The notes beneath the pieces are model-generated. The model made no database searches. It was not told the DNA's origin and saw only the letters and a list, made by a program, of their open reading frames with translations. Shown one piece after another: positions 14,662 through 22,018 of a DNA stretch of 64,000 nucleotides; the first letter of the stretch is position 1; each line of letters begins with the position of its first letter. The DNA lies in contig JAZNXU010000040.1 of assembly GCA_045594065.1 (NCBI GenBank), positions 37,269-101,268 of the forward strand. The letters are read 5' to 3'. This stretch comes from SIG565 sp045594065 (lineage in GTDB: Bacteria > Bacillota > Clostridia > Oscillospirales > Acutalibacteraceae). The translations under genes were made by a program, and so were the position numbers.

Positions 14662-17247
14662 ATGATTTGGCATAGTTCTGATAAAAATGAAGTTTTAAAC
14701 TACTTTAATGTAGAACAGGAAAAAGGGCTCACAAACAGTAAAGCTGACCTAATATTAAGTGAATTAAGAAAGGAAACCGAGGAAAATAAAATTTCGGTAT
14801 TCTTTAAAAATTTAGGAAAGCAGTTTAATAACGCTACATCTATTGTGCTTTTAATTGCCGTTGTGCTTTCTGCTGTGCTGTCTATTGTAACTGCAGGCGG
14901 CGCTGACCTTGCCACTCTTATGATTGTTGCGCTTATGGCAATTTTCGGATTGGTTACAACCATTAAAAATTACTACTTAGAAAGATTTCAGCACAATGCC
15001 GATGCCTACAAAAAATATACCGCCACAGTAATACGTGACGGTGAGCGTTTAACCGTTACTGCCGACTGTGTTGTTCCCGGTGATATAATCTGCCTTGCTG
15101 CCGGTGATTTAATTCCGGCAGATGCACGGCTTATCGAAGACATTAATTTACACTGTGATGAGTATGTGCTGACACGCGAAATCATTTATGTAGATAAAGA
15201 CTGCAATTCCATTTGCGATGATATATCGGAAATTAAAGACCGAAAGAATATGGTATTTGCAGGTTGCAGTGTTATGGGTGGACAGGCTCTGGCTGTAGTT
15301 ACAGAGGTAGGTCCCGAAACCGAGCTTGCTAAGCAAAAGATCAACAAGGCATATTTGTATGAAGATAAAAAGTCGGATATTGCTCAGGTATGCCGCTATT
15401 CCGGAATTATAATTGCCGTAATATGCTCACTCATATTCTTACTTAACCTAATTTTCACAGGCAGCTCTATATCACAAAACTTTGCGCTTACAGTTGTTAA
15501 CTCGGTTATCAACTGCACAGCCATTGCCATTGCGTGCTATCCCGAAAGTTTACCGAGTATTGTTACCACTATTAAATCAATAGGTATGCGCAAGCTGCAA
15601 GGTGTAGGAACCGTTGTATTAAAGCCCTCAATCATTAAAAAGGCATCTAAAATATCGGTAATCTGTGCCGATAAGGGTGAAGTATTCACTACCGATAATA
15701 TGAGTGTTGCTAAAGTTTTTGACGGTAAGAAAATCACAGAGATAACCGATAGACCGTTAGATGACTCAAATTCAACTCTTCTAAAGCTTTCTTCACTTTG
15801 CCACGATGCGGAAAATCCAGACCCTGCTGATTTTGCTTTGTTTGATATTTGTGAAAAGCTAACAGGCATTCCCAGAGAAGATATGAATAACCTCTACCCC
15901 ACTTTATCGATTATTCCGTTTGATAACGAAAGAAAGTTAATTACCACAGTTAAAATGGTTAACGGCAAACCCTTTGCAATAGTTAAAGGCGCGCCCGAAG
16001 AGCTTGTTACAAAATGCTCCGGTATTGACGGCACCTCAGCACTTAAGGTGAACGAAATGCTCGCTAAGGATGCTCTTCGGGTTATTGCCGTGGGTTATAA
16101 GGAATTGGAGGAGGTTCCTGCAATTCCTAACACTATTGAGCTTGAAAGTAATTTGATTTTCGCCGGATTTATAGGTTTTGAAACCGAACTCAGCAAAAAT
16201 GCGGTAAAGACCGTTAAGACACTTGAAAAAGCGTCTATCAGAACGGTAATGATTACTGGCGATAACCTTGCAACTGCAAAAGCAATCGCCCGTCGCGTAG
16301 GAATTTTACATGATAATCTAAAGGCTATTTCAGATGAAGAATTATCCGCAATGAGCGATGAAGAGCTCGATAAGGAAATCACATCATACGCTGTGTTTGC
16401 GAGAATTACTCCTGAAAACCGTTTTAGAATAGTCAGGGCGCTACAGCACAACAATGAAAAGGTCGCTATTACAGGCTCGAATGTATTTGATGCTCCCGCT
16501 CTTAGAAAGGCAACTGTAGGTATCGCTCTTAAACACTCGGCCGCCGATGTTGCAAAGGACGCTTCCGATATTATTTTGGAGAACACCTCCCTTGCCTCTA
16601 TCCAAACCGCCATTGCTACCTGCAAAAACATCTACGCCAGCATCAAGCGCACTCTTCATTATATATTAAGCAGTAACCTAGGCGAATTGTTAACAGTGCT
16701 TTTTGGCTTGCTTATTTTCCAAGCTCCTATGCTTTTAGCCGCACAGCTGTTGCTCGTAAATCTTATTACCGATACATTCCCTGCCCTTTCAATCGGTATG
16801 GCACCTATAGACAGCGTTAAAATAACGGCTGATAAATCAAGAATTTTTACGCTTAAGTCCTCAATTAAATTAGCTATTGAAGCCGTTTTAATTACCGTAC
16901 TCAGCCTTATTGCCTACTCGATAGGTAGCGCTCATTCTGCCGAAGTTGCAAGAACTGCCGTATTTGCGATTATTGGCTTTGCGCAAATTCTGCATATTGG
17001 CGCTTGTTATTCAGAATCTTTCATATTTAAAAGCGGAATCACTAAAAACAAATATATTCTGCTTACCACAGATATAAGCATAGCTGTTATGCTTTTAATG
17101 CTTGCAACAAAAATTGGCAAATTGTTCGGTTTGGTCGCCCTACCTGTCAACTGTGTTTCAGCGTTAATTATTCTCTCACTTACATTCCTTGTGGGAGACG
17201 AATTAATAAAGCTAGGCTTTTATATTTACAATAAACTCAAAAAATAA
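14662..17247 (+). CDS. P-type cation ATPase homologue with degenerate catalytic motifs (candidate pseudo-ATPase)
   Basis: This intact 861-residue protein has the full P2-type (calcium-pump-like) layout: cation ATPase N-terminus, membrane pairs M1-M2 (about 53-98) and M3-M4 (about 245-300), P and N domains, and a six-helix C-terminal bundle (from about 660). The phosphorylation motif DKTGTLT reads DKGEVFT (337-343), TGES reads TREI (171-174), TGDGVNDAP reads TGSNVFDAP (604-612), and the DPPR-like motif is lost. By contrast KGAPEE (442) and MITGDN (530) remain, as do calcium-site counterparts: E295 in M4, N672 and E675 in M5, and N700, T703 and D704 in M6. It is monocistronic with a promoter, ribosome site and terminator. 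Family membership is certain; activity as a pump is doubtful. Confidence 0.9.
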   Translation: MIWHSSDKNEVLNYFNVEQEKGLTNSKADLILSELRKETEENKISVFFKNLGKQFNNATSIVLLIAVVLSAVLSIVTAGGADLATLMIVALMAIFGLVTTIKNYYLERFQHNADAYKKYTATVIRDGERLTVTADCVVPGDIICLAAGDLIPADARLIEDINLHCDEYVLTREIIYVDKDCNSICDDISEIKDRKNMVFAGCSVMGGQALAVVTEVGPETELAKQKINKAYLYEDKKSDIAQVCRYSGIIIAVICSLIFLLNLIFTGSSISQNFALTVVNSVINCTAIAIACYPESLPSIVTTIKSIGMRKLQGVGTVVLKPSIIKKASKISVICADKGEVFTTDNMSVAKVFDGKKITEITDRPLDDSNSTLLKLSSLCHDAENPDPADFALFDICEKLTGIPREDMNNLYPTLSIIPFDNERKLITTVKMVNGKPFAIVKGAPEELVTKCSGIDGTSALKVNEMLAKDALRVIAVGYKELEEVPAIPNTIELESNLIFAGFIGFETELSKNAVKTVKTLEKASIRTVMITGDNLATAKAIARRVGILHDNLKAISDEELSAMSDEELDKEITSYAVFARITPENRFRIVRALQHNNEKVAITGSNVFDAPALRKATVGIALKHSAADVAKDASDIILENTSLASIQTAIATCKNIYASIKRTLHYILSSNLGELLTVLFGLLIFQAPMLLAAQLLLVNLITDTFPALSIGMAPIDSVKITADKSRIFTLKSSIKLAIEAVLITVLSLIAYSIGSAHSAEVARTAVFAIIGFAQILHIGACYSESFIFKSGITKNKYILLTTDISIAVMLLMLATKIGKLFGLVALPVNCVSALIILSLTFLVGDELIKLGFYIYNKLKK

Positions 17248-17251
17248 TTTT

Positions 17252-17279
17252 AACCCCTGAGTGAATTCACTCAGGGGTT
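17252..17279. terminator. Bidirectional terminator between the P-type ATPase-like gene and radA
   Basis: A perfect 28-base palindrome (AACCCCTGAGTGAA and its complement) with flanking T/A tracts lies between two convergent genes. Confidence 0.9.
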
Positions 17280-17283
17280 TATG

Positions 17284-18645
17284 TTATCTTATAAAACCTA
17301 TTGCCTCTTTAAGCGTTCTAACGCCAATAATCTCAACAGGTAAATTATCGGGGATGTTTTTAAGACAGCTTTTTGGCACAATGCAGCGTTTGAAGCCAAG
17401 ACGGGCAGCCTCGCTGACGCGTGATGCCGCTCGCGATACCGAGCGTATTTCACCGGATAGACCGATTTCACCAAAAACAATAGTTTCATCATCAATAGGT
17501 ATATCGCGAAGAGCAGAAACAAGTGACATCGCAACGGCTAGGTCAGCCGCAGGCTCGTCCAGTCGTAAGCCGCCTATGATGTTTATATATGTATCGAGAT
17601 TTGAAAAATAGAGTCCCTCACGCTTCTCAAGCACCGCAAGCAACAAATTTATACGGTTATAATCAAAGCCTGCTGCCATTCTACGCGGATTTCCAAAGCC
17701 CGTTGAAGAAACAAGACCTTGTACCTCTGCCAAAATCGGTCGACTACCCTCAATAACACAGGTAACTGTACTGCCTGACACATTCTTTATTCTTCCCGAT
17801 AAAAGCATTGCAGAGGGGTTTTCTACCCCCATAAGACCCGTTTCCTCCATTTCGAAAACACCAATCTCGTTTGTGGAGCCGAAGCGGTTTTTATTTGCCC
17901 TTAAAATTCGGTATGACTGATTTTTGTCACCCTCAAAATAAAGGACGGTATCAACAATGTGCTCAAGAATTTTCGGTCCTGCAATATCACCGCCCTTGTT
18001 AACATGACCTACAAGGAATATAGGTATATCAAGGCTTTTACCAACATTTAAAAGCAGCTTTGCCGACTCTCTAACCTGAACAATACTTCCTGACATTGCC
18101 GATAATTCCGAAACATTCATAGTCTGAATTGAGTCAATCATAACGATATCAGGTTTATTGATTTTTATATACTCGCAAACCTCCTCAACATCGGTATGAG
18201 CTATAATGTAAAGGTTATCGCTTTCAACACCCAAACGGTTTGCGCGAAGCTTTATTTGAACAGCAGATTCCTCACCCGAAACATAAAGAATTCTAAGCTC
18301 GGGCAGAGCCTTGCATACCTGCAACAGAATTGTTGATTTACCAATACCGGGGTCGCCGCCCAGAAGCACCACCGAGCCCTTAACAATACCGCCGCCAAGC
18401 ACGCGGTCAAATTCGTTAATACCTGTAACAAAGCGGTGCTCGTCAACCACCTTAATATCTTTAAGTGTTGAAGCTATGATATTTGTGTTCAGCGGTTTTG
18501 CAGCAGCCGTGCTTTTTGCCGACGCTACAATCACCTGTTCTTCAAGGGTATTCCATTCGTTGCAGTTCGGACATTTGCCCGACCATTTCACACTTTGGTA
18601 ACCACAGGAGTTGCAAACAAAAACAGTTTTACTTTTTGCAGCCAT
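17284..18645 (-). CDS. radA: DNA repair protein RadA/Sms
   Basis: This 453-residue protein has an N-terminal C4 zinc finger (CNSCG and CPNCNEW, about 11-31), a RecA-like ATPase core with Walker A GGDPGIGKST (about 95-104), the RadA-specific KNRFG motif in ANKNRFGSTNEIGVFEM, and a C-terminal Lon-protease-like domain (about 290-453). RadA is a hexameric helicase that promotes branch migration in recombination and transformation. It is downstream of the cwlD-like gene in the same direction with a 9-base gap. Confidence 0.97.
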   Translation of the reverse strand: MAAKSKTVFVCNSCGYQSVKWSGKCPNCNEWNTLEEQVIVASAKSTAAAKPLNTNIIASTLKDIKVVDEHRFVTGINEFDRVLGGGIVKGSVVLLGGDPGIGKSTILLQVCKALPELRILYVSGEESAVQIKLRANRLGVESDNLYIIAHTDVEEVCEYIKINKPDIVMIDSIQTMNVSELSAMSGSIVQVRESAKLLLNVGKSLDIPIFLVGHVNKGGDIAGPKILEHIVDTVLYFEGDKNQSYRILRANKNRFGSTNEIGVFEMEETGLMGVENPSAMLLSGRIKNVSGSTVTCVIEGSRPILAEVQGLVSSTGFGNPRRMAAGFDYNRINLLLAVLEKREGLYFSNLDTYINIIGGLRLDEPAADLAVAMSLVSALRDIPIDDETIVFGEIGLSGEIRSVSRAASRVSEAARLGFKRCIVPKSCLKNIPDNLPVEIIGVRTLKEAIGFIR

Positions 18646-18654
18646 AATCTTTCC

Positions 18655-19353
18655 TCAGTTTAAATAATTTATTATTCCACAGAATATCGCATGTGACATC
18701 TGTTTTTGATAATTTTCATCCTTTAATTTTTGCAGCTCTTTTGCATTGCTTAAAAAACCGCACTCAACAATAACAGCGGGAATTTTAGCATTATGCAGCA
18801 AATATGTACTTTTAGTTGCCTGCTTTATCACACGGGTGTTTTCAGGCTGTAAAGTACCGACAATTGATTCTTGAATGCTTTGGCCCAAATCACTGCTACG
18901 AGCGTGATTTTTAGAGTAAAACACCTGTGCACCATTTGCCGATGAAGTAGTAAATTTATTAAGATGCACACTCACAAACGCTGCATCCTCATACGAATTT
19001 ATAAGCTTCAGTCGATTTTGCAGGTCACTCACCTTACGCCTATCGATAGTAGTATTCTCATCATCCTCGGTGCCGGTATCGGTAGTTCGAGTCATAATTA
19101 CATCATATCCGCTCGCTTTTAACATTAAGGCAAGGTTATTCGCGATACCTAGATTTATATCCTTTTCTACCGTTCCATCGGGCGCCACCGCCCCGCCATC
19201 AAACCCGCCGTGGCCTGGGTCGATTATAATAACAGTATTTGACTCATATCCAGCAGAAACCGTTTGAGAATTAGTATTATATATAAACACTCCCGAAATT
19301 ACGATACAGGCAACTGCTATAAGCGCCGCAATATTTAGTCTAAGCTTTCTCAA
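18655..19353 (-). CDS. cwlD: N-acetylmuramoyl-L-alanine amidase, CwlD-like
   Basis: This is a 232-residue protein starting at TTG (19353-19351), 7 bases after GGAGG; the upstream ATG at 19425 has no ribosome site. It has a signal/anchor helix (about 5-24) and an Amidase_3 domain with zinc/catalytic motifs VIIIDPGHGGFDGGA, the E of VEKDINLGIA, SVHLN, and the catalytic Glu in VIVECGFLSN. CwlD trims muramic acid side chains to allow muramic-delta-lactam formation in spore cortex. Generic cell-wall amidase function is an alternative, but the size and the sporulation background favour CwlD. Confidence 0.85.
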   Translation of the reverse strand: MRKLRLNIAALIAVACIVISGVFIYNTNSQTVSAGYESNTVIIIDPGHGGFDGGAVAPDGTVEKDINLGIANNLALMLKASGYDVIMTRTTDTGTEDDENTTIDRRKVSDLQNRLKLINSYEDAAFVSVHLNKFTTSSANGAQVFYSKNHARSSDLGQSIQESIVGTLQPENTRVIKQATKSTYLLHNAKIPAVIVECGFLSNAKELQKLKDENYQKQMSHAIFCGIINYLN

Positions 19354-19447
19354 TTCGCATCCTCCGGCAACTAATATCAATAATTTATATGCCGACAGAA
19401 CTTTCGTTATTACGCTTAAATCCAAGAGGCGAACTGTGCACGCTTAT

Positions 19448-19476
19448 ATTATAATTCAATTTCTTTTTTCTTTCAA
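19448..19476 (-). promoter_or_regulatory. Promoter of cwlD-radA
   Basis: -35 TTGAAA (19471-19476) and -10 TATAAT (19448-19453) on the minus strand with a 17-base spacer, about 95 bases before the TTG start. No clear SigE/SigG-type element was identified. Confidence 0.7.
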
Positions 19477-19501
19477 TATAAATTTACTATTTATAACTTA
19501 A

Positions 19502-19678
19502 AGCATTATATTTGCACCTAAATATATTAGACTGGTAATATACCGAGAAATTAAAGTAGCTATATGGAAAATCTTTAGAAAACTAAGCGAGCAAAAGGTT
19601 ACAGAAATAATTAAAGCAGAATCATCTCCAAATTGCGAGCTTACTGAATATATCCGCATTATTAAGATATTCTATTAA
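19502..19678 (+). pseudogene. IS200/IS605-type transposase (TnpA) remnant
   Basis: A 58-codon open stretch with no usable start codon lies between cwlD and the next gene. It encodes IIFAPKYIRLVIYREIK, then KIFRKLSEQKVTEIIKAE, matching the N-terminal third of IS200-type TnpA proteins (consensus like FxPKYRRxxIY then LRxLCExKGVEIIEAx). The following HIHMLVSIPP motif with the catalytic HUH histidines is gone; a short CELTEYIR tail and a stop follow. The 5' end, the catalytic core and both element ends are missing, so this is a decayed fragment, not an active element. Confidence 0.7.
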
Positions 19679-19693
19679 TAAGGCTATTTCATT

Positions 19694-20554
19694 ATGGAAG
19701 CAAGGTTGAGTAATATAGGATATTTTAAAGGGTGGTACTTCAAATGCAGTACTCAAGATAAAGCAATCGCATTTATACCTGCGTATCATTATAGTAATAA
19801 CAAGAAATCAGCTTCTCTACAGATAATAACCGATGATAAAGCTTTAAACATACCATTTGATACACTCGAGTATCAGGAAAATCCGTTGTATGTAAAAATA
19901 GGCAATTGTGCCTTTTCTGAGAAAGGAATAACCCTAAATTTTCAGGGTAATAATTTAACACTTAAAGGAGAACTTTATTTTAAAGACCTTTCCCCTATTC
20001 GCTATGATATTATGGGACCGTTTAAGTTTGTTCCGTTTATGCAGTGCAGACATAGTGTATACAGTATGTCGCACAAAATTAACGGTCAAATCATAGTAAA
20101 CGGTCAACTTTACAAATTTGAAAATGCTATAGGATATATTGAGGGTGACCGCGGTCGTTCTTTTCCGAAAAAATATATTTGGACACAATGCTGTTTTCAA
20201 AACAATTCGCTGATGCTGTCTGTGGCAGACATACCCTTTTTAGGATTTCATTTTACGGGTATTATAGGAGTACTGCTACTAAACAGCAAGGAATATAGAA
20301 TTGCCACTTATCTTGGTGCTAAAATAAAACAAATTGGTGAAAACACTGTTACGGTGAAGCAAGGGGATTTTGAGTTTACTGCCAAGTTATTAAATAAGAA
20401 CGCACATCCGCTGGCTGCACCCACAAATGGCAATATGTGCAGGACGATACACGAAAGTGCATCTTGCGAGGCGTATTTTCGATTTTCACATAAAGACAGA
20501 GTTTTGTGTGAATTCACCACCTATAAAGCAAGCTTTGAATTTGAATATAATTAA
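19694..20554 (+). CDS. Tocopherol cyclase-like protein
   Basis: This 286-residue, mostly beta-strand protein resembles the tocopherol-cyclase-like family (PF14249). It has YFKGWYFKCS near residue 9, MQCRHSVYSM near 115-125, and the conserved GYIEGDRGRSFPKKYIWTQC near 147-166. No plant-type vitamin E pathway is expected here; bacterial members of this size occur in Firmicutes without an assigned substrate, perhaps acting on a lipid or prenyl quinone-like compound. It has no signal peptide. The ribosome site upstream of ATG 19694 is weak (AAGG at about 10 bases), and the gene sits directly behind a transposase remnant, so acquisition by transfer is plausible. Confidence 0.8.
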   Translation: MEARLSNIGYFKGWYFKCSTQDKAIAFIPAYHYSNNKKSASLQIITDDKALNIPFDTLEYQENPLYVKIGNCAFSEKGITLNFQGNNLTLKGELYFKDLSPIRYDIMGPFKFVPFMQCRHSVYSMSHKINGQIIVNGQLYKFENAIGYIEGDRGRSFPKKYIWTQCCFQNNSLMLSVADIPFLGFHFTGIIGVLLLNSKEYRIATYLGAKIKQIGENTVTVKQGDFEFTAKLLNKNAHPLAAPTNGNMCRTIHESASCEAYFRFSHKDRVLCEFTTYKASFEFEYN

Positions 20555-20560
20555 GCTAAA

Positions 20561-20585
20561 ACCACAGACGAAACTCGTCTGTGGT
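20561..20585. terminator. Bidirectional terminator between convergent genes
   Basis: ACCACAGACGA and TCGTCTGTGGT form an 11 bp stem with a 3-base loop. It is flanked by short T/A tracts and lies between the tocopherol-cyclase-like gene and the small minus-strand gene. Confidence 0.8.
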
Positions 20586-20586
20586 C

Positions 20587-20763
20587 TTACATATTAGTGA
20601 GTTTGTTTACATATTCGTGCATTTCTTGTTTTGATTTAACCGAATGTGTCCCGTCTATTATTTGCTTCTTTTTGTCTTCGCTGAGCATTGCAAATTTTTG
20701 CATAGCATCAGGATTTTGTGCAAGTGCCATTGAAAAACCAATAGGCATTTTATCTCGTTTCAT
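20587..20763 (-). CDS. Small conserved-looking protein, function unknown
   Basis: This is a 58-residue protein (MKRDKMPIGFSMALAQNP at the N-terminus). The ATG at 20763 is preceded by GGGAGG at 7 bases. It is helical, without Cys or membrane segments. The layout MPIGFSMALAQNPDAM followed by LSEDKKKQIIDGTHSV recalls small clostridial proteins of unknown role, and I do not recognise a named family. It is monocistronic and convergent with the tocopherol-cyclase-like gene. Confidence 0.75.
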   Translation of the reverse strand: MKRDKMPIGFSMALAQNPDAMQKFAMLSEDKKKQIIDGTHSVKSKQEMHEYVNKLTNM

Positions 20764-20889
20764 TGTTTTTCCTCCCAAAAATAATTGTAATTATATTTTA
20801 TCCCTTTAAGTTTGACGCTATACTTTCCAACTTTCACATATTGAGCAATCATAATGTAAATAATAATAAAAAATCACAAGGAGAGTAAT

Positions 20890-22017
20890 ATGGCAAACAA
20901 ATCTGAAATTTTAAAAAATCGGCAAACATATCCGATTAGTCTGCCCACGATAAATGAAAACGGCTGTTATGAAATAAGACTTGAAAGCATTGGGGGACTC
21001 GGAGCAAATCTATGCGGTAAACTGCTCGGTGAACTTGGTGCCACTTATTTAGGGCTTAATGCAGCTGCATTTTCAAGCTACGGCTCTGAAAAGCGGGGTT
21101 CACCTGTAAAATCCTATGTACGATGGAGTGCGCCCGAGCATGATATTTTGCATAACAGTCCTATTACACGACCGCATCTTTTGGTGCTGTTTCATCGCGC
21201 CCTTTCAAAAACTCTTCCTGTCACCGCAGGTGTAGATGAGAATTGCACTTTAGTAATCAACACCGATGCCACTCCTGCAGAAATTCGTAACGAGCTTCGT
21301 CTGTACGCAGGAACGGTATGTTGCGTAAATGCTTTAGAATTGGCACTTGAGAGCAAAAGCCGAATTAATATGGTGATACTCGGTGCTGTCGCAAAAGCTT
21401 CGGGCTTTATTCCTATAGAAGCGGTGAAAGAGTTAGTTTCCGACACATTAGGCAAGAAATACCCTGCAATGAGGGAGAGCAACCTTAAAGGTATAGAATT
21501 AGGCTTTAACAGCGTTAATAGCCAAAAATTCGAGCCTGACGAACGGTTTGAAAAGGTGGAATACCGTGAAATCCACAGCAAGTGGGGCTATGCAAATGCA
21601 CCGCTTGGTGGCACTAATCCGCATTTTGGAAGTACTATATCGAACGATCTCTCGCCCTCAAGAGAGGGATTTATTCCCCTCTTTTTACCCGAAAAATGCA
21701 TTCATTGCGGGCTTTGTGATACCACCTGTCCTGATATGGTGTTTCAGTTTATAAAGGGTGAATACAAAGGCAGACCTACTATGATGAATCGAGGTCTTGA
21801 TTATCATCACTGTAAAGGTTGTCTTCGATGCGTAGATGTCTGCCCAACAGGGGCTTTGGTCACAGGCAAAGAAAACGAGCACACTGATAAAAAGTGGTTT
21901 GTACGCAATAAAGACCTTATAATAGATAGTCTTGATTTTGAGCCCCAAGGTGCTGACCCTTGGGTAACGAGCGAATCATATTTAGATGAAAGAAGAGTAG
22001 ACGGAGGTCTTATGTAA
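20890..22017 (+). CDS. 2-oxoacid:ferredoxin oxidoreductase, fused gamma and delta subunits
   Basis: This is a 375-residue fusion. Residues about 25-215 are the gamma subunit, with IRLESIGGLGANLCGKLLGE and AFSSYGSEKRGSPVKSYVR. Residues about 260-335 are a delta-type ferredoxin domain with two 4Fe-4S motifs, CIHCGLCDTTCP and CKGCLRCVDVCP. The gene is followed after one base by the alpha-beta fusion gene, and both are needed for a complete enzyme. Such enzymes oxidise 2-oxoacids with CoA and reduce ferredoxin, or run in reverse for CO2 fixation. A tail of about 40 residues after the clusters (from about 335) is extra. A GGAGAG ribosome site precedes the ATG. Confidence 0.92.
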   Translation: MANKSEILKNRQTYPISLPTINENGCYEIRLESIGGLGANLCGKLLGELGATYLGLNAAAFSSYGSEKRGSPVKSYVRWSAPEHDILHNSPITRPHLLVLFHRALSKTLPVTAGVDENCTLVINTDATPAEIRNELRLYAGTVCCVNALELALESKSRINMVILGAVAKASGFIPIEAVKELVSDTLGKKYPAMRESNLKGIELGFNSVNSQKFEPDERFEKVEYREIHSKWGYANAPLGGTNPHFGSTISNDLSPSREGFIPLFLPEKCIHCGLCDTTCPDMVFQFIKGEYKGRPTMMNRGLDYHHCKGCLRCVDVCPTGALVTGKENEHTDKKWFVRNKDLIIDSLDFEPQGADPWVTSESYLDERRVDGGLM

Positions 22018-22018
22018 T

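Noticed and set aside
16095..16631. Long minus-strand frame inside the P-type ATPase-like gene
   Set aside because: It is antisense to a strongly supported gene, has no ribosome site and shows no recognisable motif; codon bias of the sense gene explains it.
14662..17247. P-type ATPase-like gene as a sequencing-error pseudogene
   Set aside because: The altered motifs lie in four separate places, each by substitution of whole codons without indels or stops, and the ion-site residues are intact. Random errors would not produce this pattern.
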